From positions 1 through 32,446 of the forward strand of contig CANKWX010000043.1 of the NCBI GenBank assembly GCA_947487165.1: a DNA stretch of 32,446 nt, in the 5' to 3' direction. Both the position numbers and the translations under genes were made by a program. The notes below the pieces were generated by a model. It saw only the letters and a program-made list of their open reading frames with translations, ran no database searches and had not been told where the DNA came from. Positions within the stretch are counted from its first letter, which is position 1; each line of letters opens with the position of its first letter. This document shows, one piece after another, positions 16,345 through 23,918 of this stretch. This DNA is from Burkholderiales bacterium. Its GTDB lineage: Bacteria; Pseudomonadota; Gammaproteobacteria; Burkholderiales; Burkholderiaceae_E.

Positions 16345-17520
16345 TCAGGTTTTGTCGACGTTGAACCTGCTCTTCTTGACGCACTCCGCGACCAGTGATT
16401 TCCAGAGCGGCATGATTTCTTCTGGAGCGAACTGCGAACGCACGAGTTGCGCATCCTGCGCGAGACCTTGGCGAGCGCCCTCGTCAGACATCAGCACCGA
16501 CATTGCTTGTGCCAGGCCCTTGATGTCCCCAGGATTGACCAAAGTGCCATTGACACCATCACGGATGACGTCTGATGGACCGGTAGGACAGGCAAAACTG
16601 ATTGATGGAAGACCATAGGCCATCGCTTCCACCAGAACATTGGGAAAACCTTCAAAACGAGAACTCAACACAAATAACGATGCACGCTGGTACCAGGTGG
16701 CGATATCGCCTGCCCGCCCTGGCATCACCACCCTGTCAGCAATCCGAAGACGCGACGCCTGCTCTGACAGCGCGTCCCGACAATTGCCTTCACCCACAAT
16801 TGCCAGATCCCAAAGCGGTTGGCTCGCTGCGATTTTCGAAAACGCCTCAAGCAACAGATCGAAACCCTTCTGGGGCTCAAGCCTGCCAACAGCAAGTAGC
16901 AGCATCCGACCGGGGCGCACCCACGCATCTGGAATTTGGCCCCCTGCAGTTGCCGGGACAGGCCAAATGACCTGATTCGGAATGACTACTATCCGTCGAG
17001 ACCAGGTATGGACCTTTGCCCACTCAGCGGTATCTGAGGTGAGCACTACCAGTGCGTCAAGCAGTCGGTAGGAAATACGCCGGGCAAAAGCCCAAACAGA
17101 TGACAGCGGAAACTGCGGTGGATGAATACGCTCCGATCCGACAACAGCGCATCTAAGGCCGATCGAAGCGATTGCAGCCAGGACGTTTGCCGTGCTCATC
17201 ATTCCGATGACAAGGTCGGGGTCGAGTTTGACCATTACCCTGCGCAGTGCGATGAGCCGTTCAAACGTTGCCCTGAAGCCCGCAAGAGACTCACCGCTTG
17301 CACTAATGCCGGCTTGCCCAAGGTTGAATCGTTTGACCGATGGCTGCAATGGATAGGCGTCTGATACCAGGGGCGAGAGCGTCACAATCGATACATCGCA
17401 ACCTTCGTCAGCGAAAATTGATGAGAGGTTTGCCGTCGTCCTCTCAGCGCCTCCGCCACCGAGGGAGTAAATGACAAAGACGACGCGTGCAGGGCGACTG
17501 ATACTGGCTGATGTCTTCAT
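16345..17520 (-). CDS. GT4-family glycosyltransferase
   Basis: 391 residues from ATG 17520, which overlaps the flippase stop (ATGA). The longer open frame beginning at 17568 would intrude into the flippase gene and is not used. GT-B features: YSLGGGGAERTTANL (18-32), VIPNQV (179-184), AVGRLEPQKGFDLLLEAF (210-227, Arg213 and Lys218), VGEGN (242-246) and the EX7E motif FEGFPNVLVEA (Glu290, Glu298). The CPTGPSDVI(R)DGVNG block near 311-324 is typical of GalNAc/GlcNAc-type GT4 enzymes of the PglJ/PglH kind, though the sugar cannot be assigned. It acts at the cytosolic membrane face. Confidence 0.9.
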   Translation of the reverse strand: MKTSASISRPARVVFVIYSLGGGGAERTTANLSSIFADEGCDVSIVTLSPLVSDAYPLQPSVKRFNLGQAGISASGESLAGFRATFERLIALRRVMVKLDPDLVIGMMSTANVLAAIASIGLRCAVVGSERIHPPQFPLSSVWAFARRISYRLLDALVVLTSDTAEWAKVHTWSRRIVVIPNQVIWPVPATAGGQIPDAWVRPGRMLLLAVGRLEPQKGFDLLLEAFSKIAASQPLWDLAIVGEGNCRDALSEQASRLRIADRVVMPGRAGDIATWYQRASLFVLSSRFEGFPNVLVEAMAYGLPSISFACPTGPSDVIRDGVNGTLVNPGDIKGLAQAMSVLMSDEGARQGLAQDAQLVRSQFAPEEIMPLWKSLVAECVKKSRFNVDKT

Positions 17521-18812
17521 AAGGCCCCGCGTCGCGTCACAAACCAGAAGGCCGTGGCCGATGTGCAATACATCAATGCCGTCGCATACATGAGCCCTGC
17601 TGCACCGAAGAGCTCTACCAGAACCAGATTTCCGGCAAGCTTGACCAGCAGGTTGCCGACGGCCACCATTGCGATCACTCGATATCGCGCCTGGCTTGAG
17701 AGCAATTGAACCAGTACAACGCCGGTGAAGTACACCGGAAGTTGCAGTAATCCTGCACGAAAAATTTCCGCAACTGACACTGCATTTTCAGCAGAAAAAG
17801 CGCCACGTTCAAAGACCACCGTCACAATCTTTTCAGCAAGCATCCAGCTGAAAATAGACGCCAGGACTCCCGCCCAGAAGACCCTCATCGCCCAAAGTCG
17901 GGCACATTGGGTGGCCTCAAGGTCCTTGCCATTTGCCACCATTGCCGAGACGACGGGCAGCACTGCACGACCGACAGCCGTTGCGCCAAGGCCCGTCAGT
18001 AAAGCCAACAGCCGCGTGGCGTAACTGAATGTCGAGAGTTCGCCACTGCCGAGCTTGATTGCCATGTACTGGTCCACAAGATTGACGACACTCATCAACA
18101 ATTGACCAACAACCAATATGCCCGCGGCGTTGCCAAGGCCGGCCCACGCTTGAGAGTCGAATCCCAACCTGGGTATGGGAATAGAGCGAACACGCAGAAC
18201 CGCCACGAACAGCATGACTGCTTGTGCCGCGAGTCCGGCTATCAAGCCGAAGATCAGCGATTCACCGGAAGTCACAGACCAGGCCATGACAACAGCGCCT
18301 GTGAACAAGCTCGGAAGCGACTCCAACAAGGTATTCACGTGGCGCCCCGCGCCAAGCAGGATCATGGAGAGCACCGCCACCACCGTGCTCAGCGCGACAA
18401 CTGGTGCGAGGCTGCGTGCAAAGATTTCGGTTTGCCCGGTATCTCCAGGATCGGCCCCGATTGAATTTGCAATCAGCGGTGCAAACGAGTATCCGATCCA
18501 CGAAAGCGCGAACCCGATCACGATACAAAGACCGATGACTTCCGAGAGAAACTCGCGATCCGACTCACCTGACACTTTGATGCGATTCAGAAGCGGAAGC
18601 ACCACCGAGCACAGCAGCGAGAAGATGAGCCCCGGTATCCAGGCATACAGGTTCGTCACGAAAACAAAGGCGTCAACAACATCGCCGACACCGTAACGAT
18701 AGGCAATGACCGCCTCCTTGAAGGCACCCGCAGCCTTGCCGATTCCAAGATAAAAAATGATCGTAACGATCGCCAGGCCGACTCGGCTGTCCTGGAGTCC
18801 GGGTTTCGTCAT
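17517..18812 (-). CDS. MurJ/MVF-type lipid-linked oligosaccharide flippase (Wzx role)
   Basis: 431 residues, about 12-14 membrane helices and almost no soluble domain. N-terminal features such as GKAAGAFKEAVIAYRYGVGDVVDAFVF (read across 25-51) and FSLLCSVVLPLL resemble MviN/MurJ members of the MOP superfamily. A later DQYMAIKLGSGELSTFSYATRL-type segment and FERGAFS match the conserved MVF middle region. In this operon it most likely carries the undecaprenyl-PP repeat unit across the inner membrane, the Wzx step, rather than lipid II. Start ATG 18812 lies 20 bases after the co-polymerase stop. It is slightly shorter than housekeeping MurJ (about 510). Confidence 0.85.
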   Translation of the reverse strand: MTKPGLQDSRVGLAIVTIIFYLGIGKAAGAFKEAVIAYRYGVGDVVDAFVFVTNLYAWIPGLIFSLLCSVVLPLLNRIKVSGESDREFLSEVIGLCIVIGFALSWIGYSFAPLIANSIGADPGDTGQTEIFARSLAPVVALSTVVAVLSMILLGAGRHVNTLLESLPSLFTGAVVMAWSVTSGESLIFGLIAGLAAQAVMLFVAVLRVRSIPIPRLGFDSQAWAGLGNAAGILVVGQLLMSVVNLVDQYMAIKLGSGELSTFSYATRLLALLTGLGATAVGRAVLPVVSAMVANGKDLEATQCARLWAMRVFWAGVLASIFSWMLAEKIVTVVFERGAFSAENAVSVAEIFRAGLLQLPVYFTGVVLVQLLSSQARYRVIAMVAVGNLLVKLAGNLVLVELFGAAGLMYATALMYCTSATAFWFVTRRGAL

Positions 18813-18832
18813 CTGATCGGCACTGCCAATGC

Positions 18833-20056
18833 TTATCGACGCTTGCGCCGAAAATTAGCTGCGATCTGATCGAGCGCCACCGTTGATTGTCCGCCCAGCT
18901 TTTCGCGTCTGAGCCAGTCGCGAATGAAAACAAACACCAGCGTCAGAAGCAGGGATGCTGCGGTCACAACAATCGCAATGATTCCCCGTTTAGGACCGCT
19001 TTTTCGTTCGGGGGGAACAGCGATATCAACGATCTGCACAACAGTACTGTCTCGCGCTTCGTCAACCTTGGCCATCTCATACTGCTTGGCCATCAGTTCA
19101 AAAAGTACCTCGCTGTACTTGAAGTCGCGATAGCGTGCGACGTAGTCCGACGAATCGGATGACTCACCCGCGGCGGCTGTTGTCTTTCTATCAAGTTGCG
19201 CAAGTTGCGCGCGCAATGCGACGAGTTCCTGCTCGGCAAGCCTTAGGTCGGGGTTCGTCGAGGACATGACACTGCGCATCATCCCCAGCTTGACCTCCGC
19301 ACTGGCGATTAACGCAGACACCCGGGCGACTGCTTCCACCGCGATACGAGGCTCGGCCTTCATGACACTCGGGCTCACCCCAGATTCCCTAAGTCGACCT
19401 TCGGACGAAGCCAATCGATCCTTACTCTTGAGCAACTCTTTTTCGAAAAACGCACGTCGACTCGATGCTTCGGTCAGGGCAAGCGATCGGGTCAGCTTTG
19501 ACAGCTCATCGACGAAGGCATTCGCAATTTCTGCAGCGATTTTCGGATCCTGGTCTTCAACACTGATCGAAATGATGGCGTCTTTAACCCCGGCCGTGAT
19601 CTCGGTTCGGTTTTCAAATGCTTTTCGAGTTTGTTCGGCAAACTCGGTGTCATAGCGCGATTTCAAATCGAAGCGCTTGATCAAGCCGTCGGTGATCGTG
19701 CGGCCTCGCAGCATCGAAACATATTGATCCGCCGGGTTTTTTATCCCGGCAGCCGCTCCTGCAATCCCAGCCAGCGAGCCGAGTTGCTGAGCAAATATTG
19801 CGGCGACACCACTTTGCTGTTGTGGCGGCAAGATTCTTACGGTCGCCGTGTAGACCGGCGTCTTCAGATACGTCAGTCCCGCCGCGAGCAGTCCAAGACA
19901 CAGCGGCAACAAAACCAGCAACTTGATATGCCCAAGGAGGAGTGCGATCACATCGAGCAAACTCAGTGGGGGCAATACGCCAGCCTGATCATCCGCGCGT
20001 GGATACTGATCGCTCAATGACGCATCAGCTTCAAGCGGTCGGTTGAGATCTGCCAT
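18833..20056 (-). CDS. Wzz-like polysaccharide co-polymerase (chain-length determinant)
   Basis: 407 residues from ATG 20056, whose A is also the last base of the preceding TGA (TGATG). The frame would also permit a GTG one codon earlier. Topology is the co-polymerase pattern: cytosolic N-terminus, first helix about 44-64, a long periplasmic domain (65-355) with helical heptads around residues 190-310, a Pro-containing VPPERKSGPKR just before the second helix (358-378), and a short basic cytosolic tail ending FRRKRR. It starts at PVYTATVRILPPQQQ with the classical Wzz beta region. There is no C-terminal tyrosine-kinase domain. It would set polymer length with Wzy and dock to the export protein encoded immediately upstream. 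Confidence 0.88.
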   Translation of the reverse strand: MADLNRPLEADASLSDQYPRADDQAGVLPPLSLLDVIALLLGHIKLLVLLPLCLGLLAAGLTYLKTPVYTATVRILPPQQQSGVAAIFAQQLGSLAGIAGAAAGIKNPADQYVSMLRGRTITDGLIKRFDLKSRYDTEFAEQTRKAFENRTEITAGVKDAIISISVEDQDPKIAAEIANAFVDELSKLTRSLALTEASSRRAFFEKELLKSKDRLASSEGRLRESGVSPSVMKAEPRIAVEAVARVSALIASAEVKLGMMRSVMSSTNPDLRLAEQELVALRAQLAQLDRKTTAAAGESSDSSDYVARYRDFKYSEVLFELMAKQYEMAKVDEARDSTVVQIVDIAVPPERKSGPKRGIIAIVVTAASLLLTLVFVFIRDWLRREKLGGQSTVALDQIAANFRRKRR

Positions 20057-22617
20057 CACTGCCTCAACACCTGAATCGCGGCCGCCCCCAAGCCCAGCTG
20101 ATAAATGATCTGAGTCCAGTCCTTTAACCCGCGCATGAACGCCGTGTATCCCGTCTCCCGATCAACCTTATCCGGAATCACCAGGGTGTCGCCTGGCACC
20201 ATCACCAACGACTTGAGATCACCCCGCCCGACACCCAGAAAGCTTCCCTGAGACCGGGTCATTACGCTGCCATCAGCGCGAAGCACGAAGAGATTGGCGA
20301 TGTCGGCGTTCTCGGTCGGACCCGCGCTCAGCAGGTAGTCGGCCACGGTGCGGCCCTGCCGCCAGACCAGTACGTTGTCGTTGTAGACCGCACCGGCAGC
20401 ACCGACGAACGAGGGGCGCGACGGGATCACGATGCGATCACCATCTTCGAGTGTCATCGTCGGCAACTGCGGCGAGGCCGGATCGAGCTCGAGCGCGATG
20501 CGGCCACTGGGCTTCATCGTCCGCAGGCGATTGAGCCGCTCGCGCGCCAGCCGCTCTTCGGTCTGGATTCGCTGCTGCTGAATCGCCAGTTGCGTCGGGT
20601 CGGACACCGTCAGGTTGGCTGCACGATTCGCAGCACCCGCGGCGACCTGCTCCTCGAGCTTTTGCGCGACGGTCTGCAGGGTCGCGGTCTGCTGCTTGCG
20701 TACACTCTCTCGTGAAAACTCGGTCCCAAACAGATAGGCATCGCGCGTCAGGCCACCGACCCGGGCAACCAGTTGCGGCAGGGTCTCACCTGATTCAACC
20801 GAATAGATGCCGGGCGCAGCCACCTCGCCCTCGAGCCTGACCAGTCGGGTCTGACGTGCACGGGGCACCTGCAGATCGCGCACACCGAAAATCGTCACCA
20901 CGTCGCCGGGCATCAACTCGATGTTCTGTGACTCATCGGCATTGAGCACTGCGCGTCCGAGGTTGAAGGGGATCAGCCGGGTCTTGAGCTCGCCGCGGTC
21001 GAGACGCTCGATGACCGCGTAGTCCCAGTTCACTTCGTCGAAGTTGTTGCGGACTTCGTTGCGGGCCTTTTCAAGGTCGACCCGCTGACCGGGGTCGAGC
21101 GTGATTGCGTCGCGCAGGGCAGCATCGCGAAGGGCCGCGTCTTTGCCGCCAGCGCCCGACAGGGTCGCATCGCGACCCTGCATGCCAGGCCTTGCAAGCG
21201 GCTGCGGATCTTCAAACTGCACCAGCAGGTTCTTGCGCAACCAGTAATCACGCGTGATCAGCGCTTCGCGATCGGGGATCAGGTCACGCACCCGCATGCC
21301 GGGCTTGAAGGGATAACGCAGCGGCGCGGCCACATTGCCGCGCAAGGTCACTGCATTGGCAAACTGCGGGCTGATCGCAAAAAGCGTGAGCAGATCGCCG
21401 TCGCGCATGCGCCGGCCCTGCCCAGCCTCATCGAGTGCAAACGACTCGACTTCGCGACGGGACTTGGCGCCGTTGTCGAGCCGCTCGAGCTGGCCGCGCT
21501 GCGAGTCGGCCAGAATGGTCATGCCACCCGACAAAGCGAGCACTTCGCGAATCGGCGTGTCATTGCGCAAGAGCTCATAGATCGCCGGCGAATTGAGTGA
21601 ACCCGTCACTGCCACGCGCGGGCCGGCAGGCGGAAACACGATCACATCGCCGGGCAACAGTTTCATGTCGCGGGTCTTGTCGCCCTTGACGATGAACTCG
21701 TAGAGATCGATGGTCGAGACCGGCTTGTCGCCGCGCATCAGCTGCACCCGCCGCATGCTGCCGTTGGCATTCGGGCCGCCACTTGCAAAGAGCGCATTGA
21801 CCAGCGTTGACAGGCTGCTCAGGGTGTACTTGCCCGGCCTGCGGGCCTGTCCGACCACATAGACATCGATGCCGCGCAACTGGCCAAGCGTGGCCGACAG
21901 CGTGAAGTTGCGAAAGCTCTTGCCAAGCTGCTGGGTCAGCACTTTTTCAAGCTCGCCCACGCGAACGCCCGACAGCTGCACCGCCCCCACCTTGGGCAAC
22001 ACGATCTGACCATCGCGATCGACCACCGGTCGCATCTCGAAATCAAGTACGCCGGTAGAACGCACGATGACTTCGTCGCCCGGGCCGATCACATAGTCGG
22101 CCGGCACCGGTACCGCGCCGATCGGCGCAAAGCTGCCCGGCGCCTCATCGAACAGGCTTGCGCCAAAAATCGGCAGCAGGCGGCCCGTGCCGGTCTGGAT
22201 GAACTTCTGGAAATCATTCGGCTCCAAGGGCGGCAGAGGGCGGGTGAGCGCGCCCTGCAACTGCGGATCGGAAAAGTCGGTCGGACGCGCGCCCGTCGGC
22301 ATCGCCACACCACCAGGCAGACCACCACGACCCAGGCCGCGCGGCAAGCCACCGGTGCCATGGGCCCCCTGGCCTGCGCCCTGCCCCGAGCCACTCCCGA
22401 AAGCATTGCTGCTGTCGGCGTTGTCATCACCACCACTGCCCAGCCCCATCGCCGCCGCAGCGCTTCGGGTACCCGACGCGCCACCGCTGCTGGCGCCAGC
22501 GCCAAAGAGGCCAGCCGGGGATTGAGCGGCGGCCGGCGGCATGGCCGCCGCCAGCATCAATGCAGAAAAGGCCGCGAGCCGAAGCGTGGAAACCGAATGA
22601 CTGAACAATGGATTCAT
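20056..22617 (-). CDS. Large SLBB-domain outer-membrane polysaccharide export protein (OPX, Wza-type role)
   Basis: 853 residues from ATG 22617, chosen because it opens a good signal peptide (hydrophobic 11-30, cleavage near AAAQS). The frame continues upstream to 22731 but without secretion features. After a Gly/Ser-rich low-complexity stretch (about 36-105) comes the poly-export domain (DYVIGPGDEVIV, 174-185), then repeated SLBB-type beta-grasp units around 250-330, 335-415, 425-450, 590-630 and 735-815. A C-terminal segment (MRGLKDWTQIIYQLG, 828-842) could be the amphipathic membrane helix that forms the pore, as in Wza. There is no lipobox Cys, unlike Wza. A short internal tandem DAALRDAALRDA lies at 493-504. 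It is more than twice Wza's usual length of about 380. First gene of the eight-gene operon. Confidence 0.9.
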   Translation of the reverse strand: MNPLFSHSVSTLRLAAFSALMLAAAMPPAAAQSPAGLFGAGASSGGASGTRSAAAAMGLGSGGDDNADSSNAFGSGSGQGAGQGAHGTGGLPRGLGRGGLPGGVAMPTGARPTDFSDPQLQGALTRPLPPLEPNDFQKFIQTGTGRLLPIFGASLFDEAPGSFAPIGAVPVPADYVIGPGDEVIVRSTGVLDFEMRPVVDRDGQIVLPKVGAVQLSGVRVGELEKVLTQQLGKSFRNFTLSATLGQLRGIDVYVVGQARRPGKYTLSSLSTLVNALFASGGPNANGSMRRVQLMRGDKPVSTIDLYEFIVKGDKTRDMKLLPGDVIVFPPAGPRVAVTGSLNSPAIYELLRNDTPIREVLALSGGMTILADSQRGQLERLDNGAKSRREVESFALDEAGQGRRMRDGDLLTLFAISPQFANAVTLRGNVAAPLRYPFKPGMRVRDLIPDREALITRDYWLRKNLLVQFEDPQPLARPGMQGRDATLSGAGGKDAALRDAALRDAITLDPGQRVDLEKARNEVRNNFDEVNWDYAVIERLDRGELKTRLIPFNLGRAVLNADESQNIELMPGDVVTIFGVRDLQVPRARQTRLVRLEGEVAAPGIYSVESGETLPQLVARVGGLTRDAYLFGTEFSRESVRKQQTATLQTVAQKLEEQVAAGAANRAANLTVSDPTQLAIQQQRIQTEERLARERLNRLRTMKPSGRIALELDPASPQLPTMTLEDGDRIVIPSRPSFVGAAGAVYNDNVLVWRQGRTVADYLLSAGPTENADIANLFVLRADGSVMTRSQGSFLGVGRGDLKSLVMVPGDTLVIPDKVDRETGYTAFMRGLKDWTQIIYQLGLGAAAIQVLRQ

Positions 22618-22635
22618 GAGTCCCGATGCCAGCGT

Positions 22636-22648
22636 GACCGATACCGCC
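22636..22648 (-). promoter_or_regulatory. ops-like pause element in the leader of the polysaccharide operon
   Basis: The minus strand reads GGCGGTATCGGTC, matching 9 of the first 11 bases of the ops element (GGCGGTAGCGT) that recruits RfaH to long polysaccharide operons. It lies 19-31 bases upstream of the export-protein ATG, a sensible place. One mismatch is at the G following GGCGGTA, which matters for function in E. coli, so the call is tentative. Confidence 0.25.
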
Positions 22649-22731
22649 GACCAGTGATTGACGAGTTGAGGCGAGTGTAGCCGCGCCATCCAAGCGGTCG
22701 CATACCGCTTTTCGGTGCATTGACCGTCCAC

Positions 22732-22766
22732 ACCACAGGGCTCGCCGTTCGGCGTGAAACTGTGGT
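22732..22766. promoter_or_regulatory. Two-tier inverted repeat upstream of the polysaccharide operon
   Basis: ACCACAG (22732-22738) pairs with CTGTGGT (22760-22766), and nested inside it CGCCG (22743-22747) pairs with CGGCG (22750-22754) around a TT turn. It lies about 115 bases upstream of the export-protein start in a 263-base divergent gap. It could be a leader RNA hairpin or a protein-binding dyad. Confidence 0.4.
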
Positions 22767-22880
22767 CACCGCGCAGTTGGTTTCCGACGAACGGACGAAC
22801 GGTGCCGCCTTGAGGGCGACCCGCAATGGCCGCGGGCGAAGGCGCGAACCGCGAGACATTGCCTGAGGTAGGATTAGTCC

Positions 22881-23918
22881 GTGCGCGATTCCCGGTCTCC
22901 TGCTGTCATGGCTTGCATTAATCACTCGAACGCGGCCCCGGCACTCGAGACCCATGAATTCAGGGTGTCGAGCGACCCCGGCATCGACATCTATGTCCGC
23001 AACAAACATCCGTCGGGCATGACGCAGTTCGATTCGGCTAACACCGTGCTCTTCGTGCACGGCGCGACCTACCCGGCCGAATCGGCCTTCGACCTGCCGC
23101 TCGATGGCGCCTCCTGGATGGACCTGATCGCCCGCGAAGGCTACGACGTCTATCTGCTCGACATCCGCGGCTATGGCCTGTCGACGCGCCCGCCGCAGAT
23201 GGCGGCGCCTGCCGTCGACAACCCACCCTTTGCCACCGCCGCGCAGGCCCTGGTCGATATTGATGCGGTGGTCGACTTCATCCGCCAGCGTCGCGGCATC
23301 GACAGGCTGGTGCTGCTCGGCTGGTCATGGGGCACGGCCACCACGCAGCAGTACACCTGCGAGTTCGGCGACAAGGTTGAAAAGCTGGTGCTCTATGCGC
23401 CGATGTGGATTCGTCGCACGCCCTTTCCGATCAGCACTGGCAATGGGCCGCTGGGTGCCTGGCGGGCAGTCAGCAGCGACCAGGCGCTTGCGCGCTGGCG
23501 CAATGGCGTGCCGCCCGACAAGGTGGTTGGGCTTATCCCGCCCGGCTGGTTCGAGGCCTTCATGCAGGCCTCGCAGGCCAGCGACCCGATCGGTGCCGCG
23601 CAAACGCCGCCGGTGGTGCGCGCGCCCAACGGCGTTATTGCCGATGCCATGCGCCAGGCCGCGACCGACCGCATGGATTGGGACCCGGCCGAGATCAGGG
23701 TGCCGGTGCTGCTGATCGTGGCCGAATGGGACCGCGACACGCCGGTCGAGATGGCGCGCGAACTCTTTGCACTCATGGTCAATGCGCCGCAAAAGCGATA
23801 CATCGAGCTGGGCGAAGGCACGCACATGGTCATCATGGAGAAGCACCGGATGCAGCTGATCCGTGAAGTGCAGCTGTTTCTGGATGAGCGGCCAGTTGTC
23901 CGGGGTGTCGCGGTTTGA
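22881..23918 (+). CDS. Alpha/beta hydrolase
   Basis: 345 residues from GTG 22881, supported by AGGA seven bases before it. An ATG at 22908 is the alternative. A canonical alpha/beta-hydrolase fold is visible: oxyanion HGAT (60-63), DIRGYGLS (94-101), nucleophile elbow GWSWGT with Ser149, an acid in AEWDRDTP (Asp284 or Asp286) and His315 in EGTHMVIM. There is no signal peptide, so it is cytosolic. A cap region rich in Trp and Pro (about 175-265) would set specificity, which I cannot infer; esters, lactones or C-C bonds are all possible. It overlaps the downstream hybrid kinase by four bases (TTGA), an unusual pairing. Divergent from the polysaccharide operon. Confidence 0.88.
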   Translation: MRDSRSPAVMACINHSNAAPALETHEFRVSSDPGIDIYVRNKHPSGMTQFDSANTVLFVHGATYPAESAFDLPLDGASWMDLIAREGYDVYLLDIRGYGLSTRPPQMAAPAVDNPPFATAAQALVDIDAVVDFIRQRRGIDRLVLLGWSWGTATTQQYTCEFGDKVEKLVLYAPMWIRRTPFPISTGNGPLGAWRAVSSDQALARWRNGVPPDKVVGLIPPGWFEAFMQASQASDPIGAAQTPPVVRAPNGVIADAMRQAATDRMDWDPAEIRVPVLLIVAEWDRDTPVEMARELFALMVNAPQKRYIELGEGTHMVIMEKHRMQLIREVQLFLDERPVVRGVAV

